Virus record (IMG/VR): IMGVR_UViG_3300035698_011883
Location: 1-41,357 of that record
Reading direction: 5' to 3' (one strand)
Length of the DNA: 41,357 bases
Origin: a virus
The stretch's first letter is position 1. Each line of letters opens with the position of its first letter. The notes below the pieces were generated by a model that ran no database searches, had not been told where the DNA came from, and saw only the letters and a list, made by a program, of their open reading frames with translations. Shown here piece by piece: positions 14,374 to 21,690 of the stretch. Made by a program: the position numbers and the translations under genes.

Positions 14374-14658
14374 ATGAAGAGACCACTAAGACCGAAAACA
14401 AGACAGGACTACTCTAATCTAGTAGATCAATTCAATATTGTGTCAAGAGACCTTGATTTTTTGACTAATGATATAAACGAACTAAAACGACTTCATGTTA
14501 TGGACAGTGTCGCAAGTGATGTCGTGGATAACCTCATCCATGAACTTAAGTCTAGGTATAGCCTAATCAAGGACCACTGGAATCTAATTCAATACCTATT
14601 AGATGATACAAAAACACAATTCAATATTATTGAACTTAAGGCCAAAAAAGCTAATTGA
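14374..14658 (+). CDS. small coiled-coil protein
   Basis: A 94-residue protein starting at ATG 14374, 1 nt after the previous stop, with AAGGG about 9 nt upstream. Highly helical and charged (NLVDQFNIVSRDLDFLTNDI, then SVASDVVDNLIHELKSRYSL), with no signal peptide, so it is cytoplasmic. Last gene of the exported-protein group. Function unknown. Confidence 0.65.
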   Translation: MKRPLRPKTRQDYSNLVDQFNIVSRDLDFLTNDINELKRLHVMDSVASDVVDNLIHELKSRYSLIKDHWNLIQYLLDDTKTQFNIIELKAKKAN

Positions 14659-14696
14659 ATTTAAGGTAATTTAAGAATTGTAGGGGCATGGTGGTC

Positions 14697-14739
14697 CATG
14701 GTTATCTGTCGCCATGGTTATGGTTATCTGTCGCCATGG
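14697..14739 (+). repeat. tandem repeat GTTATCTGTCGCCATGG x2
   Basis: Two exact 17-bp copies at 14701-14717 and 14723-14739, 22 bp apart. Each is flanked by CCATGG or CATGG, so the unit is also an inverted repeat of CCATGG. Confidence 0.8.
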
Positions 14740-15047
14740 GACAGTGTGTTGATGACAGATGAGAGACAGATGAGAGACTTTAAAATTGTATCTGTCGCCT
14801 TAATTAATTCAATGTTTCTAGGGATTTAGAGATTTTAAGACAGTATAAGACAGATAATATTTGGTTTCGAAAAACAGTAGTAGAAAAAAACCCAGATGCA
14901 ATACAATAGACATGAGTGAATAATGCCCAGAATAGGGATATATCTTATATCTCTCTCACCGATTATTCTTGGCGGACATTTTATCTGTCGTCATCTGACA
15001 TTATACTCTTAAGCCCTTGATTTAATTGAGTTATATCAGCGACAGAT
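14704..15047. repeat. eight copies of GACAGAT / ATCTGTC in both orientations
   Basis: ATCTGTC begins at 14704, 14726, 14790 and 14983. GACAGAT begins at 14754, 14765, 14849 and 15041. The extended form is ATCTGTCGCC or its complement in several copies. Such a dense two-strand array suggests protein-binding sites. Confidence 0.7.
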
Positions 15048-15099
15048 GCCTTTTTTCATCCGACGCCACTGTCACACGAGCACACCACAATCCAAAGGA

Positions 15100-15155
15100 C
15101 CACTGCTGCTTAATTAAGCTTAATTAAGAGATCCACTGCTGATTTAATTAGCAGT
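15100..15155. repeat. 20-bp palindrome and direct repeats
   Basis: CTTAATTAAG occurs twice back to back (15109-15128), forming a perfect 20-bp palindrome. It is preceded and followed by direct copies of CCACTGCTG (15100-15108, 15133-15141). The second copy starts another inverted repeat (ACTGCT...AGCAGT, 15135-15155). Confidence 0.75.
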
Positions 15156-15204
15156 ATATATAAGACCACACTTCATGGAGCCATGGTTTCGTGGCAAGCC
15201 CACT

Positions 15205-15311
15205 AATAGATATATACAATTCAAAGGACCATGGAGCCAAAGGTTAACTATTAAATAGATATATATACTTCAATGGGCCAAAGGATAACTGTTATCATTT
15301 AAATAGATATA
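15205..15311. repeat. imperfect tandem repeats of about 49 bp
   Basis: AATAGATATA starts at 15205, 15254 and 15302. The stretches between share AATTCAAAGGACC/ACTTCAATGGGCC, CCAAAGG and a TAACT element. Two full units and a partial third are visible. Confidence 0.65.
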
Positions 15312-15321
15312 ATAATATTAG

Positions 15322-15350
15322 TTGACTTATCAATTAGTTTAGTTCATAGT
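15322..15350 (+). promoter_or_regulatory. candidate sigma70-type late promoter
   Basis: TTGACT (15322-15327), a 17-bp spacer, then CATAGT (15345-15350). It lies about 320 nt upstream of the first late gene, and TTAGTTGA (15318-15325) overlaps its -35 element. With no phage RNA polymerase gene visible, host-type promoters are expected. Confidence 0.4.
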
Positions 15351-15376
15351 ATTTAAATAAACATTGAATTAAAACC

Positions 15377-15418
15377 AAGGAGGTCAAAGAAACATAACAT
15401 TATTAAAACAAAAAGATT
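15377..15418 (+). promoter_or_regulatory. orphan perfect Shine-Dalgarno with no usual start codon
   Basis: AAGGAGGTC at 15377-15385 is the strongest ribosome binding sequence in the window, yet no ATG, GTG or TTG follows at a useful distance. The sequence ACATAACATTATTAAA resembles the leaders at 13198 and 13573 (CATAACATGAGA) but with ATT in place of ATG. From that ATT the frame has seven codons and a stop. Confidence 0.55.
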
Positions 15419-15426
15419 TTAAAGAG

Positions 15427-15469
15427 CCTTGATTTTTATTGATCAAGGTGGAGGGGGACCCCCATTTTT
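15427..15469 (+). terminator. double hairpin with T-run in the late leader
   Basis: CCTTGAT (15427-15433) pairs with ATCAAGG (15442-15448). This is followed by GGGGGACCCCC (15453-15463) and ATTTTTATTT. The layout resembles an intrinsic terminator placed between the candidate late promoter and the terminase genes, so it could be a regulated terminator or a structured element near the packaging start. Confidence 0.45.
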
Positions 15470-15669
15470 ATTTCTCGTCCACTGCGTAAAGGCTCCCCCG
15501 AACCGAGGACCAAAACAAACCAATGATTTAACGCTTCGCATTGCACGAGCTCGTTTTTCCTCTGCACCAAAATTTTCATTCCCCGCCCACACACGAACGC
15601 CACAAAATAAATCAAGAATTGACGCAGCTCAAGAAGCATTATATTCTAGGTTGATATTACAATTTGAGT

Positions 15670-16050
15670 ATGAATATAGAATTGCCGCAGGAATATGAAA
15701 CGAGTCCAGAGTCCAGATTATGGGCTGCATATTTGTTGTCTATACTTAGAGACATGGTTCCTCGGTACGTGACCAGGAAGGACCCTTTAGACTCTTCGGT
15801 GCGCACTTATTCTATATCAAGGATGGGTGCCCAAGAGTTCGATAGGTTAACAACTTCTCATGTGTTTGAGTTAGGTTGTGAGGCGTGTAATTTAGCGCCT
15901 AGTTTTGTAAGGGGTAAGATGTCTAAGTTGAGATTACTAGACCCTTCGGTTGACTTTATAGAAGAGCACAATTTGAAGTATCCAGAAGGAGGGCTTACGC
16001 CACTTATAAGGGTGCATCAGTATTTTGTAGAGGATTTCTTTGATGCCTGA
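15670..16050 (+). CDS. hypothetical protein upstream of terminase
   Basis: First gene of the late block; 126 residues from ATG 15670, with a possible TTG start at 15664. It has no clear ribosome binding site. Contains helical segments (SRLWAAYLLSILRDMVPRYV, FDRLTTSHVFELGCEACNLA). It overlaps the small terminase gene by 8 nt, so it is likely co-translated. A packaging-related or regulatory role is inferred from position only. Confidence 0.7.
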   Translation: MNIELPQEYETSPESRLWAAYLLSILRDMVPRYVTRKDPLDSSVRTYSISRMGAQEFDRLTTSHVFELGCEACNLAPSFVRGKMSKLRLLDPSVDFIEEHNLKYPEGGLTPLIRVHQYFVEDFFDA

Positions 16051-16579
16051 CGATTCGAATTTGCTTGCAAAGAGTTTGGTGCTTCCAGACATTGATGAAG
16101 CTGAGGATATGGTCCCCATACCTATAGATATACCGTATAGCTATGATATAGCGAGCTACATTATAGGTCAAATCTTCGAGCAGCAGAAGTTATCAGTCAT
16201 ATCAGCAAGGTCAGGCATGCCGAACCTATCAACAATATTTGGTTGGATGCGAAAGTACCCTGATTTCAGAGAGGCATATGACGTAGCCTTAAAGGCGCAA
16301 GCGATGTTAGCGGCGGAGGACATCTTAGAATTGTCTCGCAAAGCCAGTGGTTTAGATAAAGACCAGGTACAAGCGCATAAGTTTAAGTTTGACGTCCTTA
16401 AATTCATTGCAGAAAGAAACGACAAAGCCAGGTATGCGCTCAGTCCACCGAAAGAGAACGCTGACAGCGGAACTACTATAATAATAAACACAGGAATCGT
16501 CAAGAACCACGACGACAAACGCACAGTTGAAGACTTAATACTTGACATGAAGACAAACATAGATGGGTTTTCGAGATGA
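16043..16579 (+). CDS. terS: terminase small subunit
   Basis: A 178-residue protein. The N-terminal third contains a helix-turn-helix region (IIGQIFEQQKLSVISARSGM, then PNLSTIFGWMRKYPDFREAY), followed by 'DVALKAQAMLAAEDILELSRKA', the usual small-terminase pattern. The central part is an oligomerisation helix region (HKFKFDVLKFIAERN) and the tail is polar. It recognises phage DNA at the packaging start and passes it to the large subunit. I chose ATG 16043 with GAGG 8 nt upstream. Its stop overlaps the large-subunit start (ATGA). Confidence 0.88.
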   Translation: MPDDSNLLAKSLVLPDIDEAEDMVPIPIDIPYSYDIASYIIGQIFEQQKLSVISARSGMPNLSTIFGWMRKYPDFREAYDVALKAQAMLAAEDILELSRKASGLDKDQVQAHKFKFDVLKFIAERNDKARYALSPPKENADSGTTIIINTGIVKNHDDKRTVEDLILDMKTNIDGFSR

Positions 16580-17901
16580 CAGGACACATAAAAGAGATAC
16601 GGATACCATTTGCTCCTCGTGTATGGCAGCAGTACGTCATCAACAAACTTACACGTTTTAATCTGTGGGTAATACATCGCCGAGGTGGTAAAACCTTTGT
16701 GTTGATAGGTGCGAGTATAGATACGCTCCTTAACTGTCCTCACAAGAATCCGCAAGGTGCATATATAGGTATAACCTACTCAGCGGCGAAGAGGGTAGCA
16801 TGGCAGTACGTGAAGGAATTCTTAAAAGATTACCCTGGGGTTCAGTTTTACGAGAATGAATTAAAGGCAGTGTTTCCTCGGCAGAATGATGTATGTACTT
16901 TTTATTTACTAGGTAGCGAAGACCCTGATACTATCAGGGGTATGTACCTCGATATAGTTGGTTTAGATGAAAGAGCGTTTATGCGAGCGAGCATAGACAA
17001 GGTTATCATGCCGACTGTGACAGACAGGAAGGGTAAGGTCGTACAGATCTCTTCGGTCAACGGAAGGAATAGTTTCTATAAACAATATTTAAAGTACAGA
17101 AAGTACATGGAAGATGGCGACACTGATTTCTTTGCATTGTCTTTGACAGCAGAGGACACAGGGGTGTTGCCTCCTGAAGAGTTAGAGTTAATCAAGAAGA
17201 TGTTAACAGACGAAGAGTACAGGCAGGAGTATTTAAACGATTTTAGTGCTGGTGACAGTGCTACGTATTATGGGGCGCAAGTTGAGAAGATGTACGACGA
17301 CGGTCGTATCACATCAGTGCCGTATGACCCTATGTATCCTTTGGATGTGTACTTTGATTTAGGTATGAATGACATGACTAGCATGTGGTTTAGACAGACG
17401 GTAGGGCGTGAGTTTAGGTATGTGGACTATTATCAAAACAATGGCGAGGCTATACCGTTTTATGTAAATCTAATGAGAGACAAGTACCCTAAAGCTAGGT
17501 GGGGCAGGGTGGTATTGCCGCATGACGCTTCTGTCAGAGAGCTATCATCGGGTAACACTAGACAAGAAACATTTACAGCGATGGGTGTTAGGACTGAGAT
17601 ACAGCCGAGGCAAGCCAGATCCGAGAGGGTTAATGCTGTAAGGACTCACTTACCTAAGTGTGTGATAGATGCGGATAACTGTGCCGAAGGTATTGAGTGT
17701 TTGCAGAACTACAGAAAGAAGAAAGACGACAAGAACGATATATATTCAAACACTCCAGTGCATGACAAGTTCTCGCATGGTGCTGATGCGTTCGGATACT
17801 CGGCGCTAGATGAACGTCCTAGTATTGATGACATCAAACGCAAGATTGAATCTTTCCCAGATAAAGCGCAAGATGAATATGATGTATATGGGGGTTGGTA
17901 A
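16576..17901 (+). CDS. terL: terminase large subunit
   Basis: A 441-residue packaging motor. The ATPase domain has a Walker A variant HRRGGKT at 34-40 and Walker B/coupling residues DIVGLDE at about 126-132. The nuclease domain is RNase H-like, with acidic residues in FDLGMND (about 260), the IDADNCAEGIECLQNY segment, and the final Asp in HDKFSHGADAFGY (about 395-407). It cuts the concatemer and drives DNA into the prohead through the portal. Coupled to the small subunit by an ATGA overlap; its stop overlaps the next ATG (TAATG). Confidence 0.95.
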   Translation: MTGHIKEIRIPFAPRVWQQYVINKLTRFNLWVIHRRGGKTFVLIGASIDTLLNCPHKNPQGAYIGITYSAAKRVAWQYVKEFLKDYPGVQFYENELKAVFPRQNDVCTFYLLGSEDPDTIRGMYLDIVGLDERAFMRASIDKVIMPTVTDRKGKVVQISSVNGRNSFYKQYLKYRKYMEDGDTDFFALSLTAEDTGVLPPEELELIKKMLTDEEYRQEYLNDFSAGDSATYYGAQVEKMYDDGRITSVPYDPMYPLDVYFDLGMNDMTSMWFRQTVGREFRYVDYYQNNGEAIPFYVNLMRDKYPKARWGRVVLPHDASVRELSSGNTRQETFTAMGVRTEIQPRQARSERVNAVRTHLPKCVIDADNCAEGIECLQNYRKKKDDKNDIYSNTPVHDKFSHGADAFGYSALDERPSIDDIKRKIESFPDKAQDEYDVYGGW

Positions 17902-18476
17902 TGGAAGATGATATAGTATTTTTAAGTCAAAGACCGAGGTCAAATAGCACTGGCTTTGGTAGTCAGATGCAAAACAGCTTTTTGAATTCACTGCCTAGTA
18001 GTATGCGACCTGTCTCAGGTCAAAGAGTAAGCGAGCAAGAAACAGCATTGATTGCTAACCAAGATTTCAAGTTCGACAATAGAAGACGTAGTGTTCTTAG
18101 ACGTATTAGTCCAATTTTATTAGCTGCGGATGCGTTATCAAATAAAAATCGTGGGAAAAAAGATGTAAGTAGAGCACTGAGTTTAACGGCTGTATCGCAA
18201 GACGATTACACGAGTTTAGCTAACATGGATTTGTTTAGGGGTGGAAGTTTAAAGGACGTATTAGATACGAAGGTTACGACTTCTCAGTTCCAGCAAAACC
18301 AAAGCGGAAATGTCGCAAGGACTAAAGGAAAAGAATTATCTTTACTTTCGCAATCCGACTTGGAAGGATTAGCTAAAGTAGTTTCAGCTCGTCAAGGTGA
18401 CATTACAAGTCGGGCGCTTAGTCCAGGTTTACAAGCACAGAGTTTTAGTTTATTAGGTGGAAATTTCGGGAGATAA
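17901..18476 (+). CDS. hypothetical late protein (191 aa)
   Basis: Lies between the terminase and connector genes and is coupled to the terminase by TAATG, with GGGGG upstream. The protein is polar and Ser/Gln/Arg-rich (LSQRPRSNSTGFGSQMQNSF, RRRSVLRRI, SARQGDITSRALSPGLQAQS), with one helical segment (SPILLAADALSNKN). It looks partly disordered. A virion-associated or head-assembly role is possible; no family recognised. Confidence 0.75.
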   Translation: MEDDIVFLSQRPRSNSTGFGSQMQNSFLNSLPSSMRPVSGQRVSEQETALIANQDFKFDNRRRSVLRRISPILLAADALSNKNRGKKDVSRALSLTAVSQDDYTSLANMDLFRGGSLKDVLDTKVTTSQFQQNQSGNVARTKGKELSLLSQSDLEGLAKVVSARQGDITSRALSPGLQAQSFSLLGGNFGR

Positions 18477-18478
18477 GT

Positions 18479-20182
18479 ATGGATTATGGGGATATGCCAG
18501 AGGGTAAATCATCAGATGAGATTAAGAAAGAGAAGTCCAAGAAGATGGCCATGTTTGTTCGTGACTTTCATCAAGAGCTTGAGACTGAGAGCGATGAGTG
18601 GCGTCCTAAATGGGAAGAGCTTCTTAGTTTAATTTTGCCTCGTAAGGGTAACGTCTATGACTCCACCATGCGTGGTGAGAAGCGTGTGCGCTTGTACGAC
18701 ATCACAGGTCTCCTAGCTAACGAAGAGCTTGCGTCAGCCTTACACACGAACCTCACGAACCCTACAGTGCAGTTCTGTGAGTATTCCACAGGAGAGAGTG
18801 ACATTGACACTAAGCCTAACGTCGCTGCTTACCTTCAGAAGAGAACAGAAGTATTACATAGCGTACTTAACGGTTCTAACTATCAGACTGAAATACATGA
18901 GAGCTATCTAGACTTAGGTGCTATGGGTACACGAGTAATGCGTATTGAGGAAGATACAGAGGAAGTCGTAAGATTTTCATGTCGACCAGTGCATGAATTT
19001 GCGTGTAGCGAAAATCAGTACGGAATTATTGACGTAGTCAGTAGAAAGAAAGAATACACAGTCAGGCAGTTCCTTGAGAAGTATGGTGAAGATGTTTTTA
19101 AGAACAGTCATTATACAGACGAAGAAAAAGAGCAGAAGATGCGTTCTTTCGCAAACAATCCATTAGAGAAATGCAAAGTCTTTGAGATGTTTATACCCAC
19201 AACTATATTAAAGAGAAAAGGTTTTGGTAGAGCTGCACGACCTTTTGTGATGTTAAGCGTACTAGAGAATGGGTGCGTATTACTAAAGAAAGACTTTTAC
19301 AATGAATCTATTTATGCAGTATCGAGATGGAGTAAAGCCAGCGGTGAAGTATATGGTCGTGGACCTGGGAGTAAATCCTTACCTGTTTTGTTAATGTTAA
19401 ATGAACTTAGAAAACTAATACTTCAAGGCAACCAGCTCTCGATTAAGCCACCAGTCATGGTTCCAGACGACGGTACATACCCAGGGTTTAAAATATATCC
19501 TGGAGCCGTAAACTATTACAGAAGCGGAACCAGAGATGAAATTAAACCATTTATATCAGGAGCAAGAGTAGATGTAAGTGAGTGGTTATATAACAGCTTA
19601 GTTGAAGATGTTAGACGAGCTTTCTTTATAGATAAAATTCGTTTACCTGACATCAACAGAATGACCAGAGAAGAAACTGTAGTTAGGCGTGATGAAAACT
19701 TAAGAGCATGGGCACCTATTTTGGGACGCCAAGAGCGTGAAGATTTAATGCCAACAATTAAACGTGTTGATGCTATTATTGAAAGAGCCAAGCTGTTTCC
19801 AGAGTTTCCAGAAGAACTTGTAGGTAAGAATTTAGAAATTAAATATTCGTCTCAAGTAGCACGAGTACAGAAAGCCACTCTCGCAGATAATGCGGACACA
19901 TGGGTAAATAGTCAGGTTACTTTATCTAATATGGCGCAGAAGCCTGAGATTTTAGACACTGTTAATTTTGCTAATTACAGTCGTTACACAGCTTTTACGA
20001 GAAGCGTACCTGCATCGCTAGTTAACAGCGAAGAGGCTATAGCAGAAATGCAAGAGGGGAGAGCGCAGCAGCAGCAAGAGATGATGGAGATGCAGCAATC
20101 TCAGTCTGATGCCCAGGTCGCTAAAGATGCCAGTGGTGCAGCTTTAGATGCCTCTCAAGCTATCCCAGAAGAAGGAATGTAA
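18479..20182 (+). CDS. head-tail connector (portal) protein
   Basis: A 567-residue portal of the podovirus head-tail connecting family (T7 gp8 type). Typical features are the N-terminal helix with WRPKWEELLSLILPRKGN, the LYDITGLLANEELASALHTNLTNP region, the YLDLGAMGTRVMRIEED segment, YGRGPGSKSLPVLLMLNELR, and a Gln/Glu-rich C-terminal helix (EGRAQQQQEMMEMQQSQSDA) expected in the barrel. It forms the dodecameric ring for DNA entry and exit and joins head to tail. GGGAG precedes ATG 18479. Confidence 0.93.
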   Translation: MDYGDMPEGKSSDEIKKEKSKKMAMFVRDFHQELETESDEWRPKWEELLSLILPRKGNVYDSTMRGEKRVRLYDITGLLANEELASALHTNLTNPTVQFCEYSTGESDIDTKPNVAAYLQKRTEVLHSVLNGSNYQTEIHESYLDLGAMGTRVMRIEEDTEEVVRFSCRPVHEFACSENQYGIIDVVSRKKEYTVRQFLEKYGEDVFKNSHYTDEEKEQKMRSFANNPLEKCKVFEMFIPTTILKRKGFGRAARPFVMLSVLENGCVLLKKDFYNESIYAVSRWSKASGEVYGRGPGSKSLPVLLMLNELRKLILQGNQLSIKPPVMVPDDGTYPGFKIYPGAVNYYRSGTRDEIKPFISGARVDVSEWLYNSLVEDVRRAFFIDKIRLPDINRMTREETVVRRDENLRAWAPILGRQEREDLMPTIKRVDAIIERAKLFPEFPEELVGKNLEIKYSSQVARVQKATLADNADTWVNSQVTLSNMAQKPEILDTVNFANYSRYTAFTRSVPASLVNSEEAIAEMQEGRAQQQQEMMEMQQSQSDAQVAKDASGAALDASQAIPEEGM

Positions 20183-20211
20183 ACAAAAACCAATAACAAG
20201 GAGACACAAAA

Positions 20212-20562
20212 ATGAGTACAGAGAAGGAGCCTTTCGAGATAATCTCGGCAAGGCATTACGCCGCTACGTTTTCAGGTAGTAGTGGTGAGTTTGTAATGCA
20301 AGATATTATGAAGGCTTGCGGATTCCTGCAAGACGGTTACGACCCTGACAGACCAGGATTTTCTGAGTACATGGCAGGACGAAGGTCAGTGATGTTGTTT
20401 ATACTAGAGAAGATGCAGATGAATGAACTGCATGTTCTTTCTATGTCTAAAATAACGTCTGCGTTGAACGAAGCATTTAAAACTTCTAAAGAATTTGACA
20501 TGGTAAATGGCGATAACAGTCCTCAGTCAAGTGATTATGAAAAAGCAACATTTAGGGAGTAA
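20212..20562 (+). CDS. Bbp19-like small late protein
   Basis: A 116-residue protein. The 'DIMKACGFLQDGYDPDRPGF' region followed by 'AGRRSVMLFILEKMQM' resembles the small Bbp19-type proteins found between connector and scaffold genes in podoviruses. AAGGAG precedes ATG 20212. It may bind the connector or early head; the role of the family is uncertain. Confidence 0.65.
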   Translation: MSTEKEPFEIISARHYAATFSGSSGEFVMQDIMKACGFLQDGYDPDRPGFSEYMAGRRSVMLFILEKMQMNELHVLSMSKITSALNEAFKTSKEFDMVNGDNSPQSSDYEKATFRE

Positions 20563-20564
20563 TT

Positions 20565-21449
20565 ATGGGAGTAGAAGATTTTACATTAATGAATAACCAG
20601 GGATCTGGTGACGTAACCGATAACGAAGAGGTTCCTTTAGATGGTATGGAGGGAAGTCAAACTCCTGCACCAGTTGACCAGATTGAGAGCGCCGCAACAA
20701 CTAACCCTCACGAGTGGGCAAGCACTTTAGATGACGGTCTAAAGTCATCGACTTCATTACATAAATTTAAAGACGTTGGTGGTTTAGCAAAAGCTTATAT
20801 AGAGCTAGAGAAAAGCCAAGGTAAGAGTCCATTTCCGTCACCGAAGTCTACTGAAGAAGAGCGAACAGCCTTCTATAGAAAGTCAGGAATTCCAGCTCCA
20901 GACAAGTATGCTTTTGATGGTAAGAAATTGGGTTTATCAGATGACCTAGTTAAGAGTATGTCAGAGTTAGCGAGTAACAATGGTATTCATCCTTCGAGCT
21001 TAGAGAAGATCTTAGGCTTTGTGCAAGAGAAGTCTGTTGAGAGTCAGATGAATATGTCTGAGAAGCAGAAAGCTATTGTAGGTGAGCAGATTGATAGTCT
21101 ACAAAAAGAATATGGTAGTGCTTTTGAGAAGTACCTTGGTCTAGGTGTTGAAGTAGCAAAGAAAGTGTTTAGTAGCGACGAGCTTAGTTACATTAAGCAA
21201 AGAGGTTACAATGACGACCCTATATTTGTTAAGTTACTAATGGATAGAGCTAAGGGTATGTTTGGTGAAGAGCTTGTAGATGACGAGAATACTACAGGTA
21301 AAAATATTATTGCTACTCCTGATGCGCTTAAAAATCGTATTGACGAGATCATGAATGACAAAGATTACTCAGACCCGACAGCCGCACGACATGGTTCGTT
21401 GACAAGAGAAATGGAAAAATTATTTTTAGCGAAGTCAAAAAGTTCTTGA
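20565..21449 (+). CDS. capsid scaffolding protein
   Basis: A 294-residue acidic, helical protein directly before the capsid gene. The segment 'GKSPFPSPKSTEEERTAFYR' then 'KSGIPAPDKYAFD' is characteristic of podovirus scaffold-type proteins ('P.p.s.eE...F...GvP.s...Y'). The C-terminal part is a likely capsid-binding helix region (SLTREMEKLFLAKSK). It guides prohead assembly and leaves before DNA is packaged. GGGAG precedes ATG 20565. Confidence 0.8.
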   Translation: MGVEDFTLMNNQGSGDVTDNEEVPLDGMEGSQTPAPVDQIESAATTNPHEWASTLDDGLKSSTSLHKFKDVGGLAKAYIELEKSQGKSPFPSPKSTEEERTAFYRKSGIPAPDKYAFDGKKLGLSDDLVKSMSELASNNGIHPSSLEKILGFVQEKSVESQMNMSEKQKAIVGEQIDSLQKEYGSAFEKYLGLGVEVAKKVFSSDELSYIKQRGYNDDPIFVKLLMDRAKGMFGEELVDDENTTGKNIIATPDALKNRIDEIMNDKDYSDPTAARHGSLTREMEKLFLAKSKSS

Positions 21450-21668
21450 TTTATATTTAGAACTATATTTTACTTAAAGGTGAAGAGAGATAATCTTGTT
21501 ACAAGACCGAACTTCACCTTTCTTAATATAGGTCCGATTTCGGGTAACCTATACCAAGGTCACATAGGGACCCCTAGTGGATAATCCGACTTAGCGTTTA
21601 GAGTCTATTTAGACCCGACCAGAAGTTGGATAATCTAAGTTAAGACACAAAAGAAAAAACTTAACTTA
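21441..21668 (+). promoter_or_regulatory. chain of six hairpins in the capsid-gene leader
   Basis: Consecutive perfect or near-perfect inverted repeats on the + strand: AGTTCT/AGAACT (21441-21464); AAAGGTGAAG/CTTCACCTTT (21476-21521, with an inner CTTG/CAAG); TATAGGT/ACCTATA (21527-21553); CAC-TAGGG/CCCTA-GTG with a bulged A (21561-21579); GTCTA/TAGAC (21603-21614); TAAGTTAAG/CTTAACTTA (21636-21668). GGATAATC occurs twice (21579, 21628). The last stem ends 12 nt before the capsid Shine-Dalgarno sequence. Likely roles are termination of the scaffold transcript, RNA processing, or stabilising the capsid mRNA. Confidence 0.6.
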
Positions 21669-21690
21669 AACTTTTCATTAGGAGACTATG

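Larger units (their letters stand above)
14659..15669. other. 1-kb non-coding, repeat-rich region before the late operon
   Basis: No convincing gene on either strand. It holds tandem repeats, eight GACAGAT/ATCTGTC copies, several CCATGG palindromes, a 20-bp palindrome, 49-bp tandem repeats, a promoter candidate, an orphan Shine-Dalgarno sequence and terminator-like hairpins, each listed separately. Its last part (15470-15640) is unusually C-rich on the + strand compared with the rest of the window. This may be the late promoter region, a replication origin or the packaging-start region. Confidence 0.6.

Noticed and set aside
14741-14827. Short frame MTDERQMRDF... in the repeat region
   Set aside because: It is built from the GACAGATGAGA repeats, only about 25 codons, and has no ribosome binding site.
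15429-15698. 89-codon frame from TTG across the hairpins and C-rich stretch before the terminase genes
   Set aside because: It starts inside a hairpin, has no ribosome binding site, and most of its length is low-complexity (GGGGPP, many Pro). Only the last third looks protein-like. Kept as non-coding.
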